Origin: Deltaproteobacteria bacterium | GTDB taxonomy: Archaea > Thermoplasmatota > Poseidoniia > Poseidoniales > Poseidoniaceae | Direction of reading: 5' to 3' | Assembly: GCA_028344335.1 (NCBI GenBank) | Contig: JAOMAZ010000001.1 | Coordinates: 75,468-133,750, forward strand | Length of the DNA: 58,283 nt | In this document: piece after piece, positions 48,877 through 58,283 of the stretch | Numbering within the stretch: the stretch's first letter is position 1 | How the letters are laid out: each line of letters opens with the position of its first letter | The notes under the pieces: generated by a model | Seen by the model: only the letters and a program-made list of their open reading frames with translations | Databases searched by the model: none | What the model was told of the DNA's origin: nothing | Position numbers and translations under genes: made by a program

Positions 48877-51800
48877 TTATTGCCAAGTCATCCATTGCCC
48901 AGTATTTTGATCACGGTAAAACCAGTTATTACTGCCTGCTGGATACTCTAAAGTCTCAAACCCCTCGCCATTGAATTCACCACGTATATTGGCATTTGGC
49001 GTTGCTACACTGGGTGCTTGCATAGGTGGATATTGTGGAGGAGGACGGGCGGCATTATTTGGTGGATGTTGAGTCATTACAGGAGCGTTATTCATTGGCA
49101 TATTGTAATCATGATGCTGACTTGAAGAGGGGGCCAATCTGTTTCTTGCCGAATTTATCTTAATACTCAATGTACTGTATTGGTCATCTGATATCTTACG
49201 TTTATTCAATGCATCTTCAACTTCTTCCATCATTTCATCTAAGTCTTCTTCATAGTCAGAATTGGTTATTTCATCACTTAATCTCTTGACCAGTTTCTCT
49301 TTGCTACGCCTTGAACGTAACTTAACTACAGCAATTCCTATTGTTCCACCAAAGGCCAGTATCGAACCTAATGTTCCAAGTAATTGTTCAGAAGATACCG
49401 CAACTTCCCCCATTACAGGAACATCAAGAGTGAACAATACATCTCCGCTTGATGGTTGGACTTTGACTTCAATAGTGAAGATATTAGATTCCACTGTACT
49501 TCCCTTTCCGTCTGTGGCGGATATTGTTATGTTCTCAAGTATGTTATCAGAAGCAGTAGGCACCCATTCTGCAGTCAGTTCTTGTGTGTTGATACTGATT
49601 TTATTCGTGGATGGAGTGAAAGTCATGTTTCCACAGTCTGTCTCCTCATCAGTAAAGTAAACACATAGGTCAATCTTCCAACTATCCCCATAATCGATAT
49701 TCTGAGCAGTTAGTCCGCCGTTATACTCTGGGGGCTGATTTATCGTTGGAGTTACATATTCTGGACCTTTCACAAACTTGTTGTTGTTGATATCTGAAAT
49801 TGTAATACATACTGTATGCTCAGCATCGTTGGTCAAATTACCTATGAGCAAGGAAGTTGGAGGCTCTGATTGTGAATCTAATTTTATTTCAAGTACCATT
49901 TGGAGTATACTGCAATCATCCCATCTTTCAGCAGAGGCAAATATCTGTAGAGTATCTGGTGTATTAGCTTCTGTAAGTCCGGACCAATCAGAATTGCTCC
50001 ATGTAATTTGGACTGATATATTTCCACCTTGGTCATCTTCATCTGAAACTTGCCAGTTGAAACCAACAGTAGGAGGCGTTGTATCAACATGCGATTGGGG
50101 GTCATCAGGCTCCTGATCAGCGCCATCCTCGGATGTCCAATCCTCATCCGGATCAGACCATCCATCGTCGTCCCTATCAGGACAACCATTCCTATCTTCA
50201 TCAGAAGTACCACTTACAGAGGGGCAATTATCAGGTTGATTTCCTTGCGCACTATCTCCGAAGCCATCTCCATCCATATCGGACCATTGCGTGATATCGG
50301 ATACAAAGGCATCACAATCATCACCAAATCCGTCACTATCTGAATCCAATTGGCTTGGGTTCACTATTTCGGGACAATTGTCCAGATATTTGCTGATTGT
50401 ATCATCATCATCATCAATTCCGATTTTAGCAATTCCACCAGTATCTCCTGACCCTACATCGACGAAAGGCCACCAAAACTCGCCACTGCCTGCGGCATGA
50501 ATCGCGCTGGCGCCATGGCGTGCCTGCTGGTCGAGTACTCTGTCACCGACTTCCCACAAGTGGTTGATTTCGCCATTTGAATCATTTAGCAATAGTATGA
50601 AACCTTCTCCTACTCCTTCAACTTCTTGATTACCCCAATTAACAGAGTTTGTATATCTGCCAATCATCGCAATATCGCCATAACCGTTGGAAGCTAATCG
50701 GAATGGATAAACTGTTCCTGATGCGGAGCAACTTCCCCAATTGACATTGAAATTTGAATCAAAAGAAACTACAAATCCCATTTTATTGCCATCGATACCG
50801 GTTCCCGACATATGTGAACATCTAAGTTCAGTTTCAGCAGCATAGTTTTCACTTGTATGTGTTGTTTCCTCCATCGTTCCACTTATGTAATAATTGTAGT
50901 TAGTATCGCTTGTTATTTCAGAGATATTGAAATTGGTCATGTAATTCCCGAAGGACCAAACCGACTCTATAATCATCGAGTTTGAAATTGAAAAAATGCT
51001 AGTTTCATCCCACCCTTCGCCCCAAACCGTATCTCCTTCCATAACCGAAGTAAATACACAACTTGTACCCCTGCAATCCAGAGAATTAATATCACTAATA
51101 TTCTTCTCAGCCATCGGCAGAATCTCCTGTCCGAGGCCATTGCCCCATCCATATTCTGGTTGTTCGTCAATTTCCATCCATCGAATCTTATTACCATAAG
51201 TGAGGATGATTCGATCATCACCAAAGAAACTCAAATGCGAGGACACCTCCTCATCACCCCAATAGGCGTAGTGAACAAAATAGGGATCTCCTACATCGTT
51301 GGCATCATGGTTATCCTCCATTCCATCTACCCCCCAGATTTTATAACTTTCACCAGATGGGACCCAAAGAAATGACTGACATTCAAATTCAGATATGTCA
51401 TAATAAATATTCTCGTAATAGTAGTCATGGCAGTCAGTACTGCCATTACCATAATCAATAAACTCAAATCCACACTCAGGCTCAGAAATATTTGTTGCAT
51501 ATTCTTGTAATACTGGATTGTAACATTTTTCATTTGGGAGTCCAGGCATGTATACGGTGCCCATGTCAAATGACCCTGATAGTTCATCATAATATCCTGA
51601 AACCAATTGATATCCATCATTTAGTCCATCATACCAATCAAATGTATCGATAAATGAAATTCCTATTAATCCATCAGACCTTACGTTCATCGCAATAGGT
51701 TCTGGGGTGTCGCGACAAGGTGCACTATGCATGGACCATTCAAAACCCGGCGTTGGCAAATTAGACAAATTCAATTCCCTCATTTGGTATGCTTCTCCAT

Positions 51801-52191
51801 TATTATTCATCCATAATAGAATTAAAGATCCTGTTCCGCCTTCCCAGAATCCGCCCCCCCAACCATATGTGCTACATAGTTCACCTTCTGGAAAGTTGGT
51901 TCCCTCAAGAGACGATGATTGTATTTCTAAATCTCCAAAAGTATAACTTTCGAGGCCGTCATGTCCCCCCACTCCCAACAGAGCAACTATTCCGCCATCC
52001 GGTGTTGGTGCCGTCAATTCTGGGCTGAAATCTAAATCCTGAGTATTAAGGTTCAATTGATCCAAAACCATACCATTTACTTGCGGAAATTCAATCGGAT
52101 CTGTATCCCCTCTACCACCAGATTCAGCAGATACAGGGGCAAGATGGGCGATTAGTAGGAAAACAAATGCAGCAGAAGTAATCTTACCCAT
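48877..52191 (-). CDS. Large secreted/anchored protein with TSP3-like repeats, cadherin/Ig-like domain, C-terminal TM and cytoplasmic tail
   Basis: Signal peptide MGKITSAAFVFLLIAHLAPVSA; DNCPEIVNPSQLDSDSDGFGDDCDAF...; TM LGTLGSILAFGGTIGIAVV; tail NNWFYRDQNTGQWMTWQ. Confidence 0.88.
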   Translation of the reverse strand: MGKITSAAFVFLLIAHLAPVSAESGGRGDTDPIEFPQVNGMVLDQLNLNTQDLDFSPELTAPTPDGGIVALLGVGGHDGLESYTFGDLEIQSSSLEGTNFPEGELCSTYGWGGGFWEGGTGSLILLWMNNNGEAYQMRELNLSNLPTPGFEWSMHSAPCRDTPEPIAMNVRSDGLIGISFIDTFDWYDGLNDGYQLVSGYYDELSGSFDMGTVYMPGLPNEKCYNPVLQEYATNISEPECGFEFIDYGNGSTDCHDYYYENIYYDISEFECQSFLWVPSGESYKIWGVDGMEDNHDANDVGDPYFVHYAYWGDEEVSSHLSFFGDDRIILTYGNKIRWMEIDEQPEYGWGNGLGQEILPMAEKNISDINSLDCRGTSCVFTSVMEGDTVWGEGWDETSIFSISNSMIIESVWSFGNYMTNFNISEITSDTNYNYYISGTMEETTHTSENYAAETELRCSHMSGTGIDGNKMGFVVSFDSNFNVNWGSCSASGTVYPFRLASNGYGDIAMIGRYTNSVNWGNQEVEGVGEGFILLLNDSNGEINHLWEVGDRVLDQQARHGASAIHAAGSGEFWWPFVDVGSGDTGGIAKIGIDDDDDTISKYLDNCPEIVNPSQLDSDSDGFGDDCDAFVSDITQWSDMDGDGFGDSAQGNQPDNCPSVSGTSDEDRNGCPDRDDDGWSDPDEDWTSEDGADQEPDDPQSHVDTTPPTVGFNWQVSDEDDQGGNISVQITWSNSDWSGLTEANTPDTLQIFASAERWDDCSILQMVLEIKLDSQSEPPTSLLIGNLTNDAEHTVCITISDINNNKFVKGPEYVTPTINQPPEYNGGLTAQNIDYGDSWKIDLCVYFTDEETDCGNMTFTPSTNKISINTQELTAEWVPTASDNILENITISATDGKGSTVESNIFTIEVKVQPSSGDVLFTLDVPVMGEVAVSSEQLLGTLGSILAFGGTIGIAVVKLRSRRSKEKLVKRLSDEITNSDYEEDLDEMMEEVEDALNKRKISDDQYSTLSIKINSARNRLAPSSSQHHDYNMPMNNAPVMTQHPPNNAARPPPQYPPMQAPSVATPNANIRGEFNGEGFETLEYPAGSNNWFYRDQNTGQWMTWQ

Positions 52192-52298
52192 ATTGGTGCG
52201 AAGTTTGAAGAAGATTTAGTATTATTCTACTATGGTACACCATAGGTGTTTGTGCATGAGCAAGTTTCTCCGTGCTTTCTTGAGCAGGCGTTGTTGAG

Positions 52299-52381
52299 CG
52301 CCGAGAGGGAGATTTGAACTCCCGCGGGACGGACCCACGTGATTTCCAGTCACGCGCGATACCAGGCTATGCGATCTCGGC
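52299..52381 (-). tRNA. tRNA-Ser (GGA anticodon), long variable arm, no encoded CCA
   Basis: Reverse complement: GCCGAGA acceptor paired with TCTCGGC; anticodon stem-loop CGTGA-CTGGAAA-TCACG; T-arm GGGAGTTCAAATCTCCC; long variable region. Confidence 0.95.
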
Positions 52382-52485
52382 AGCGAGCCGTCCACCTGCT
52401 CGCTCGGTTTAGCCATATCGGACCTCAATCCAGTGAGGTCGCGGGCGAAGCGGTTATGATTGAAAGGCAGGTCGGCGCAAATACT

Positions 52486-52557
52486 GCCACTGTGGCTTAG
52501 AGGTATAGCGACGCATTGGTAATGCGTAGGTCGTGAGTTCAATTCTCACCAGTGGCT
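52486..52557 (+). tRNA. tRNA-Thr (GGU anticodon), no encoded CCA
   Basis: GCCACTG/CAGTGGC acceptor; anticodon stem-loop ACGCA-TTGGTAA-TGCGT; T-arm GTGAGTTCAATTCTCAC. Confidence 0.95.
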
Positions 52558-52725
52558 CTCTAGATACTACGATTGTTTAGGCTGTTGTTGTATATGGAGA
52601 TGGATTTTAATTGAATTAATACAATTGATTGAAGTCCTTCCTGAGGTTTAGTTTGTTGAAAAAGCATAGTTGTCCTGCGCTTGTTTGCGAACTCTTCATG
52701 TCTAACTTATCCCAGCGAAGCCCCG

Positions 52726-53892
52726 ATGAGCGAGGTCTCCACCCCCAGTGAGGAAGCGCCTCCACTTGTTGATGAGGTTGTAAATCGCCTTGGATTGATT
52801 CGCCTTTCTGATGTTGAACCACGTTTTCGCACCAGCGATCTACACCCAAGTATGAATGCAGTAGATAATTTACAACAGGAATTGATTTTCCATTTCCGCC
52901 TAGCTCGAATGACTTGGAGCATCGCTCACCTACGTGCTTTGGTAATTGGCCTAGCCGCTTTTTTCCTAGGCTCCATATCGCCAGAAACATGGGGTGGTGG
53001 AAACACCATGATTGGAGGATTGCAGGGGATAAAAGAAATCGATGGTTCAGGCTTTTTCTTATTGGTTTCTTCAGTTGGTTTGTGGCTTTGGTTTTTGTTC
53101 GAAATATGGAATTTGTTTCCAATTATGAAAGGGCATTCTGTCAGTTTGATTTTTGCTTGGATATCCATTATGATGAGTATGGTTCTGTTTCATACATCAT
53201 CTCCAAACTTCCCCTTCGAAATTGATGATGGAAATATGCTAGGTGGAGTAGTCACTATCTTTGTCATGGTCTTTATTGTCTACATCTTTTGGAAGGCTGT
53301 TCAAGAAACTCGAGACCAACATGTGCAAGAAGTGCACTACGACCCCGACCCCCGGAAAGTGGAAGAGGCAATGAAGGAGCATAGTCTTGGAGGATGGACT
53401 TTCATTCTAGCCCTCTGGTCACTTACAGTGTTCATCTGCTCTTGGGCAGGAGTTCATTACGTGGCTGACCGGCAATTGTCAATGCCATTCCTTTTGGTCT
53501 TGCATATTACCACAGGTGTTGTTGGTGTCTATGGCTTAATGCATCTTTTATGGTTCCCGCAATTGATGTTAGGCGTTGGCACAACCAAGGTCCTTTCTCG
53601 ACGTGCTCGCGAGGCTATTGCTGACTTAGAGGCGCAGGTTTCTGACGGGATTGAATCAGTGGTTATCCACAATGATGGCACCTGCCCTGAATGTGGGGAG
53701 GGAGTTGGAATCAATCGCTCTCCGGAAGGTGATGCCGTTGCTAATTGTCCTAAAGTTGGTTGCACTGGTAGTGCTGTTGTTAATTCTGATTGTGATATTT
53801 GTAAGACTAAGATTCCTTCACGGTTTACTTGTTCTGCCTGTGGAATTAATGCTCCAGTTATGGATTTCTTGAGTGATTCGGAGGCATGGTAG
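52726..53892 (+). CDS. Multi-pass membrane protein with C-terminal zinc-ribbon
   Basis: Start chosen at MSEVSTPSEE; several TM helices; C-terminal CPECGEG..NCPKVGCTG..CDICKTKIPSRFTCSACG. Confidence 0.75.
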   Translation: MSEVSTPSEEAPPLVDEVVNRLGLIRLSDVEPRFRTSDLHPSMNAVDNLQQELIFHFRLARMTWSIAHLRALVIGLAAFFLGSISPETWGGGNTMIGGLQGIKEIDGSGFFLLVSSVGLWLWFLFEIWNLFPIMKGHSVSLIFAWISIMMSMVLFHTSSPNFPFEIDDGNMLGGVVTIFVMVFIVYIFWKAVQETRDQHVQEVHYDPDPRKVEEAMKEHSLGGWTFILALWSLTVFICSWAGVHYVADRQLSMPFLLVLHITTGVVGVYGLMHLLWFPQLMLGVGTTKVLSRRAREAIADLEAQVSDGIESVVIHNDGTCPECGEGVGINRSPEGDAVANCPKVGCTGSAVVNSDCDICKTKIPSRFTCSACGINAPVMDFLSDSEAW

Positions 53893-55115
53893 TGTCAGAT
53901 TTCATAGCTAGACGTGATGATTTTCCCACTTTACGTGGGAATGATGCTCCTCTTTACTTTGATAATGCCTGTATGACTTTGAAACCTCAATCAGTTATTG
54001 ATGAGATTCAAAATTATTACACATCACACCCTAGTTGTGGTGGACGTAGTGTGCACCGATATGCAAATCAAGTTAGTCAAAAAATGGTTATTTCTCGACG
54101 TCGCCTTTCATCATTCATCAATTCTCCCAATACTGAACAAGTTGTGTTTACTAAAAATGCAACCAATTCCCTTAACCAAATTGCTAAGGGTTTGTCTTGG
54201 CAAGAGGGAGACATTGTTTTGACCTCTGACCGTGAACACAATAGCAATTTGGTTCCGTGGCTGCAATTAGAGCAAGAGCAGAGGGTTGACCACCGCATAA
54301 TCCCAAGCCTAGAAGACAATTCCTTTGACATGGAAACATTTGAACTGATGTGTGCTGATGCCGGTTCTAAATTGAAGGTAGTTTCATTGCCTCAAGTAGG
54401 AAACTTGGATGGAGTTGAGTTTCCAGTCAAGGCTGCTGCAAAAATAGCACATGATCATGGCGGACTGATGGTAGTAGATGCTGCTCAATCAGCACCACAC
54501 ATGCCAATTGATGTACAAGATTTGGATGCTGATTTTATTGCTTTTAGCCTACATAAAATGCTGGGTCCCTCAGGGATGGGTGCTATGTGGGGTAAAGCTG
54601 AGTTACTAGATGGACTTCGCACCCTTTCTGCTGGAGGCGAGACGGTGATTTCATCTGATTACGATGGCATGAAGTGGGCTAATAGCCCTCATCGCTTTGA
54701 AGGTGGTTTGGATAATTATGCAGGTATTTTAGGAACGGGTGCTGCCATTGAATACCTCTCTGGAATGAAAATGAATGCTATTTATGAGCATGAAATTAAG
54801 TTGAATTCAATCCTAACTGAAGGCGTAAAAGACTTGCATGGAATTTCAATTATCGGTCCCCAATCTGCATCTGAAAGAGGTGGTATCTGTTCGATGATGA
54901 TTGAAGGTTTCGATGCCCATGAATTAGCGGTTCTACTCGATGAAACTGCCGGTATAATGGTCCGCAGCGGCATGCATTGTGTGCATTCTTGGTTTAGGAG
55001 TCGTGGCTATGACAACGGCAGTCTAAGGGCTTCTTTTTACTTCTATAATACTGAAGAAGAAGTTCGTAATTTCGTTGACATATTCGGTGAAATCCACACC
55101 GCATTATTCGGATAG
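53886..55115 (+). CDS. Cysteine desulfurase (SufS/NifS-like, class V aminotransferase)
   Basis: YFDNACMTLKPQSVIDEIQNYY, VFTKNATNSLNQIA, VVDAAQSAPHMPIDVQDLDADFIAFSLHKMLGPSGMG, GIMVRSGMHCVHSW. Confidence 0.93.
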   Translation: MVVSDFIARRDDFPTLRGNDAPLYFDNACMTLKPQSVIDEIQNYYTSHPSCGGRSVHRYANQVSQKMVISRRRLSSFINSPNTEQVVFTKNATNSLNQIAKGLSWQEGDIVLTSDREHNSNLVPWLQLEQEQRVDHRIIPSLEDNSFDMETFELMCADAGSKLKVVSLPQVGNLDGVEFPVKAAAKIAHDHGGLMVVDAAQSAPHMPIDVQDLDADFIAFSLHKMLGPSGMGAMWGKAELLDGLRTLSAGGETVISSDYDGMKWANSPHRFEGGLDNYAGILGTGAAIEYLSGMKMNAIYEHEIKLNSILTEGVKDLHGISIIGPQSASERGGICSMMIEGFDAHELAVLLDETAGIMVRSGMHCVHSWFRSRGYDNGSLRASFYFYNTEEEVRNFVDIFGEIHTALFG

Positions 55116-55124
55116 GGTGAAGTT

Positions 55125-56267
55125 ATGGATACTAATGATCTAGTTGATGAATCTCTCCCTCCTGTTGTTGACTCACGACAATTAGAAGATGATCTGGATA
55201 GCCTGCGAATGTTATTCACTTGGTTGATAGGAATAACCATCATTGTAGCTGCTGGTATCGGCTATGTTGTCATTAAGAATTGGCTTCAAGATAGTATGGT
55301 CTCTGGACCGCCTGCGGAACTATTAGCTAATCAAGCAGCATTCAATCAGTTAATCCAACTTGATGAAGTAGATGGCTTGACTGGTCAAGGAGTTACTATG
55401 TGTATTGTAGATTCTGGAATTGACATGAGTCACGAGGCATTGAAGAATGTCAATCTGGCAGGCTGGAAAGATTTCATTGGCAATGAGACTGAAGCCTATG
55501 ATGACCAAGGACACGGAACAATGATGGCTGGAATTATTGTTGCAGGTGATGGTATGAAAAGCGTTGCTCCAAATGTCGAATTATATGTTGCAAAGGCACT
55601 GGCCAAAAATGGTTCAGGTAGCGATGCTGGAGTTAGCGATGCAATAGATTGGTGTGTTGACCAAGGTGCTGATATCATTTCTTTATCATTGGGCGGAGCG
55701 CCTGGGATAATCCCCTCTGCCTTTGAAGGAAGTTCATCTTCATCGGCTGCTAGAGATGCTATCGATGCTGGAATATTGGTAGTTGCGGCTGCTGGGAATG
55801 ATGGGGATGAGCCATCCGACGACAATGTAGATTCCCCTGGTGGAGAAGAAGATGTCATTTGTGTTGGAGCAGTTGACAGACATGGAAACTTATGGGCTAA
55901 ATCATCTAAGGGAGATAATAACGGCAATATTTGGCCGGTTCTGCTACCTAGAAATGATCCCGATAAAAAACCCGAATTGGTAGCCCCTGGGATGGATATC
56001 CCAGTCATACTCCCAGACAACCGCTATGGGTATAGCAGTGGAACAAGTGCTTCTACGGCTTTTGTTTCGGGTGCTTTGTCTCTGTTGCTAGAAGATAGGC
56101 CAGACTTGCAACATGATGGCTCGGCAGGTGGAGGAGAGACTGTTGAAAATATCAAACAATGGCTGATGGATAGCGTTCATCCTAAATCTGGGCAAACTGA
56201 CCATGATGACCATTATGGCTATGGGATGCTGCAAATCCTTGCTCTTTTGGATGCTGCAAATAATTGA
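55125..56267 (+). CDS. Membrane-anchored subtilisin-like serine protease (S8)
   Basis: N-terminal TM; catalytic motifs CIVDSGIDMSH, DQGHGTMMAGIIVA, SSGTSASTAFVSGALSL. Confidence 0.93.
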   Translation: MDTNDLVDESLPPVVDSRQLEDDLDSLRMLFTWLIGITIIVAAGIGYVVIKNWLQDSMVSGPPAELLANQAAFNQLIQLDEVDGLTGQGVTMCIVDSGIDMSHEALKNVNLAGWKDFIGNETEAYDDQGHGTMMAGIIVAGDGMKSVAPNVELYVAKALAKNGSGSDAGVSDAIDWCVDQGADIISLSLGGAPGIIPSAFEGSSSSSAARDAIDAGILVVAAAGNDGDEPSDDNVDSPGGEEDVICVGAVDRHGNLWAKSSKGDNNGNIWPVLLPRNDPDKKPELVAPGMDIPVILPDNRYGYSSGTSASTAFVSGALSLLLEDRPDLQHDGSAGGGETVENIKQWLMDSVHPKSGQTDHDDHYGYGMLQILALLDAANN

Positions 56268-56268
56268 T

Positions 56269-57015
56269 TCACTTCTTTATTATCGCTACTAATGTGCCAC
56301 CAGTTATTGGTTGGAATGCTAAATGATGAGTGGTTGATAATTCTTTGATTAAATCCATCCACCCTTGGAAGGCGGAAATTCTTGCTTGGCCAAATTCATC
56401 ATCTTCTGCAGGGTCATCGGTTGGTACTTCAGGTTCTGCAGTAAGAATTATTCCTCCCCCCGATAGTAATGGCAAGGCTTGTCGGATACACTCGCTTTTC
56501 TCCTCTCCCACGTCGACAATAATGAGGTCCGCTGGGTAATTGAGTGGGCAATCCCCCATACTTCCCTGTGCCGCAGCATTGGCACTACTGGCTGCTGCTA
56601 ATTTCCAGGCCTTTGCTTCTGCACAAATAGTGCCAAATTTAGCAACCCTAGTCCTGGCCCAATCATCAGCGTCATAGCGCTTGATTAAACGATTGATAAT
56701 GATGCCAAACTTTGGACCTGCTTCAACTAATTCATAGGCCTCAGGTTGTTCACTCTCTCTTTGCCATAAGTCGAATAGCCAAGCAGAAAGATTACCAATT
56801 CCAGCTCCTATTTCAATCACGACTTTAGGTTTTATTCGGTGGACTATATCACGAATTCTTCGTATCATTGAAAGTGGTAGAGCAGATAATTCCATGTGCT
56901 TTAGTTGGGTACTAATATTGGCAGCTATTTCGGGTTCTTTGCGAGGTTGACTTGGATCTTTAGCCAATAGAGAAGCGAGAGCCTCATCGAGTTGGAGAAC
57001 CTTGCCGTCGCCCAT
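56269..57015 (-). CDS. SAM-dependent methyltransferase (class I)
   Basis: PKVVIEIGAGIGNLSAWLFDLW motif I; ADLIIVDVGEEKSECIRQALPLLSGGGIILTAEP. Confidence 0.75.
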   Translation of the reverse strand: MGDGKVLQLDEALASLLAKDPSQPRKEPEIAANISTQLKHMELSALPLSMIRRIRDIVHRIKPKVVIEIGAGIGNLSAWLFDLWQRESEQPEAYELVEAGPKFGIIINRLIKRYDADDWARTRVAKFGTICAEAKAWKLAAASSANAAAQGSMGDCPLNYPADLIIVDVGEEKSECIRQALPLLSGGGIILTAEPEVPTDDPAEDDEFGQARISAFQGWMDLIKELSTTHHLAFQPITGGTLVAIIKK

Positions 57016-57118
57016 GCCTTGACCCTAAGTCTACTCGCTTTCAACTCATTGTTTGGATTGCCTGCATCCATCGCCTTGAAAAAGGACCGTTCAGGCCCCA
57101 GTGCTGAGGTTGTAGGCC

Positions 57119-57847
57119 ATGAATGACGAAGAGGTAGAGGAAGGCATTATGGAAAATGCCACCAAGTGCCCTGGTTGTGGAGGAATGACCGGTCATGAAG
57201 TTCTACGAGAACGGCAGCGTGGAACGGGTGTTGATTTCCTCTTGAAGTGTGAAGAGTGCGACAAAGTGCACACCATTGAATTCCGCACTCCACCTCCAAA
57301 GATTATTCCTTTCATGCTGACTGACGGTCCAGAAAGTTTTGTTGTGAAACTCGAATTAGATCTTGATGAAATCATTACCGAGGGTGATGTCTTTGAACAT
57401 GATGAAATGCAATGGATGGTTACTCGTATCGAAGACTTAGAAGACAAGCCACGCCGCAAGCGCGGAGTTGATAGGATCAATAGGATAATAGCTATTCGAA
57501 GCGATTTAGTCAGGGTTAAGATAACCATGACAATTGGTGAGGATTCAGAAGCAAGTCTCATGTTAGTACCTGGAGACAAGGAGTTTGTTGCTGGAGGAAT
57601 TATCAAACACGAAGGGGAAAAGTGGCGCATACGTGCCCTTCATTCAGGCACAGGTAGAACACTATCTGGAAAGATGATGGCAAGGGAAATCAAACGGATG
57701 TACCTGCACGAGCCACCTTCAGAAGTAGAATTTGAGCCGCGCACCGAACAAGAAAGGCGGCGAGCATGGCAAGAAGGGCGACTTGGTCACAATCCAAATC
57801 CGGTTAAACCACCTAATGAAAGAGGCGGCGAAAAGAAGAGGCGTTGA
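57119..57847 (+). CDS. HVO_0476-family zinc-finger protein
   Basis: CPGCGGMTGHEVLRERQRGTGVDFLLKCEECDKVHTIEF and following archaeal conserved region. Confidence 0.75.
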   Translation: MNDEEVEEGIMENATKCPGCGGMTGHEVLRERQRGTGVDFLLKCEECDKVHTIEFRTPPPKIIPFMLTDGPESFVVKLELDLDEIITEGDVFEHDEMQWMVTRIEDLEDKPRRKRGVDRINRIIAIRSDLVRVKITMTIGEDSEASLMLVPGDKEFVAGGIIKHEGEKWRIRALHSGTGRTLSGKMMAREIKRMYLHEPPSEVEFEPRTEQERRRAWQEGRLGHNPNPVKPPNERGGEKKRR

Positions 57848-57849
57848 AT

Positions 57850-58283
57850 TTAGGTTTTGAAGTTTGACCACTTTCCAGTATTGTCTAAAACTACCCATTT
57901 TTCATTATGAAGCATGGTATGGATACCGAGTTCTGCTCTGTCGCTTCTCTGTAATCCTGATGAACTCCACAATAGATCTTCACGCCAACCACAAAGCCTC
58001 CAAGCGTCATCAGACTCATCCCAAGTAGCGAAATTAACGGGACCTCCCACATCGATAACAATGGTCTCATCACCCAATTCATCAAAGCGAATAATGTGCC
58101 CATTAGTAGAACACAATAACCATCCTCCCTTTGGAGAGTGATAAATTCCAGAAAGTGCTGCTGGCACCTCAATGGCTCCCTGTGATTTTAATTCTCCATC
58201 TTCAGAATCCAACACTGCCCACCCCCCGCCTCTTGTCCAGACAATTATTTCCTCTCCGGTTGATTTCAATGCAATCAACTCCT
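57850..58283 (-). CDS. Partial protein, possible beta-propeller-like (truncated at window end)
   Basis: Open frame reaches the window edge; repeated W/G-rich blades (GGWAVLDSEDGELKSQGAIEVP, GGWLLCSTNGHIIRFDELGDE). Confidence 0.5.
   Translation of the reverse strand, partial: ELIALKSTGEEIIVWTRGGGWAVLDSEDGELKSQGAIEVPAALSGIYHSPKGGWLLCSTNGHIIRFDELGDETIVIDVGGPVNFATWDESDDAWRLCGWREDLLWSSSGLQRSDRAELGIHTMLHNEKWVVLDNTGKWSNFKT

Noticed and set aside
52222-52542. 106-aa - strand ORF spanning the tRNA region
   Set aside because: It runs through both tRNA genes; structural RNA rather than coding.

Overview
The window reads as one contiguous, densely coded archaeal chromosome segment. The lineage is most consistent with planktonic Marine Group II / Poseidoniales-type Euryarchaeota. 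That assignment is inferred from an archaeal-type SRP RNA, tRNAs without encoded CCA, EndA, archaeal-type AlaRS, geranylgeranyl reductase, an HVO_0476-like protein and many TSP3-repeat secreted proteins; no search was run. I annotate about 40 CDSs, one SRP RNA and two divergent tRNAs (Ser-GGA, Thr-GGU). I see no CRISPR array, IS element or integrase.

The most interesting signals are:
(1) a secreted lipoprotein with TSP3 repeats and a C-terminal PNGase F-like domain, keeping the positions of the key Asp and Glu;
(2) a TatC-like translocase fused to a Cys-rich domain resembling the HdrA N-terminal Fe-S region;
(3) tRNA-splicing genes (endA, archease, rtcB) in one window, with a hairpin-rich unexplained region directly 3' of rtcB;
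(4) a eukaryote-type (GSII) glutamine synthetase with a TGAACA-N3-TGTTCA palindrome in its leader;
(5) a perfect 9-bp inverted repeat (CAGGTACTA-GTA-TAGTACCTG) upstream of a type IA topoisomerase;
(6) a CcmE with a Cys-type CxxxY motif, plus a CxCH-containing membrane protein;
(7) an HldE/RfaE-like heptose kinase in an archaeal context;
(8) a winged-helix protein with three DG-centred tandem repeats.
Most remaining genes are ordinary housekeeping or surface functions. Many listed ORFs are antisense or out-of-frame shadows.
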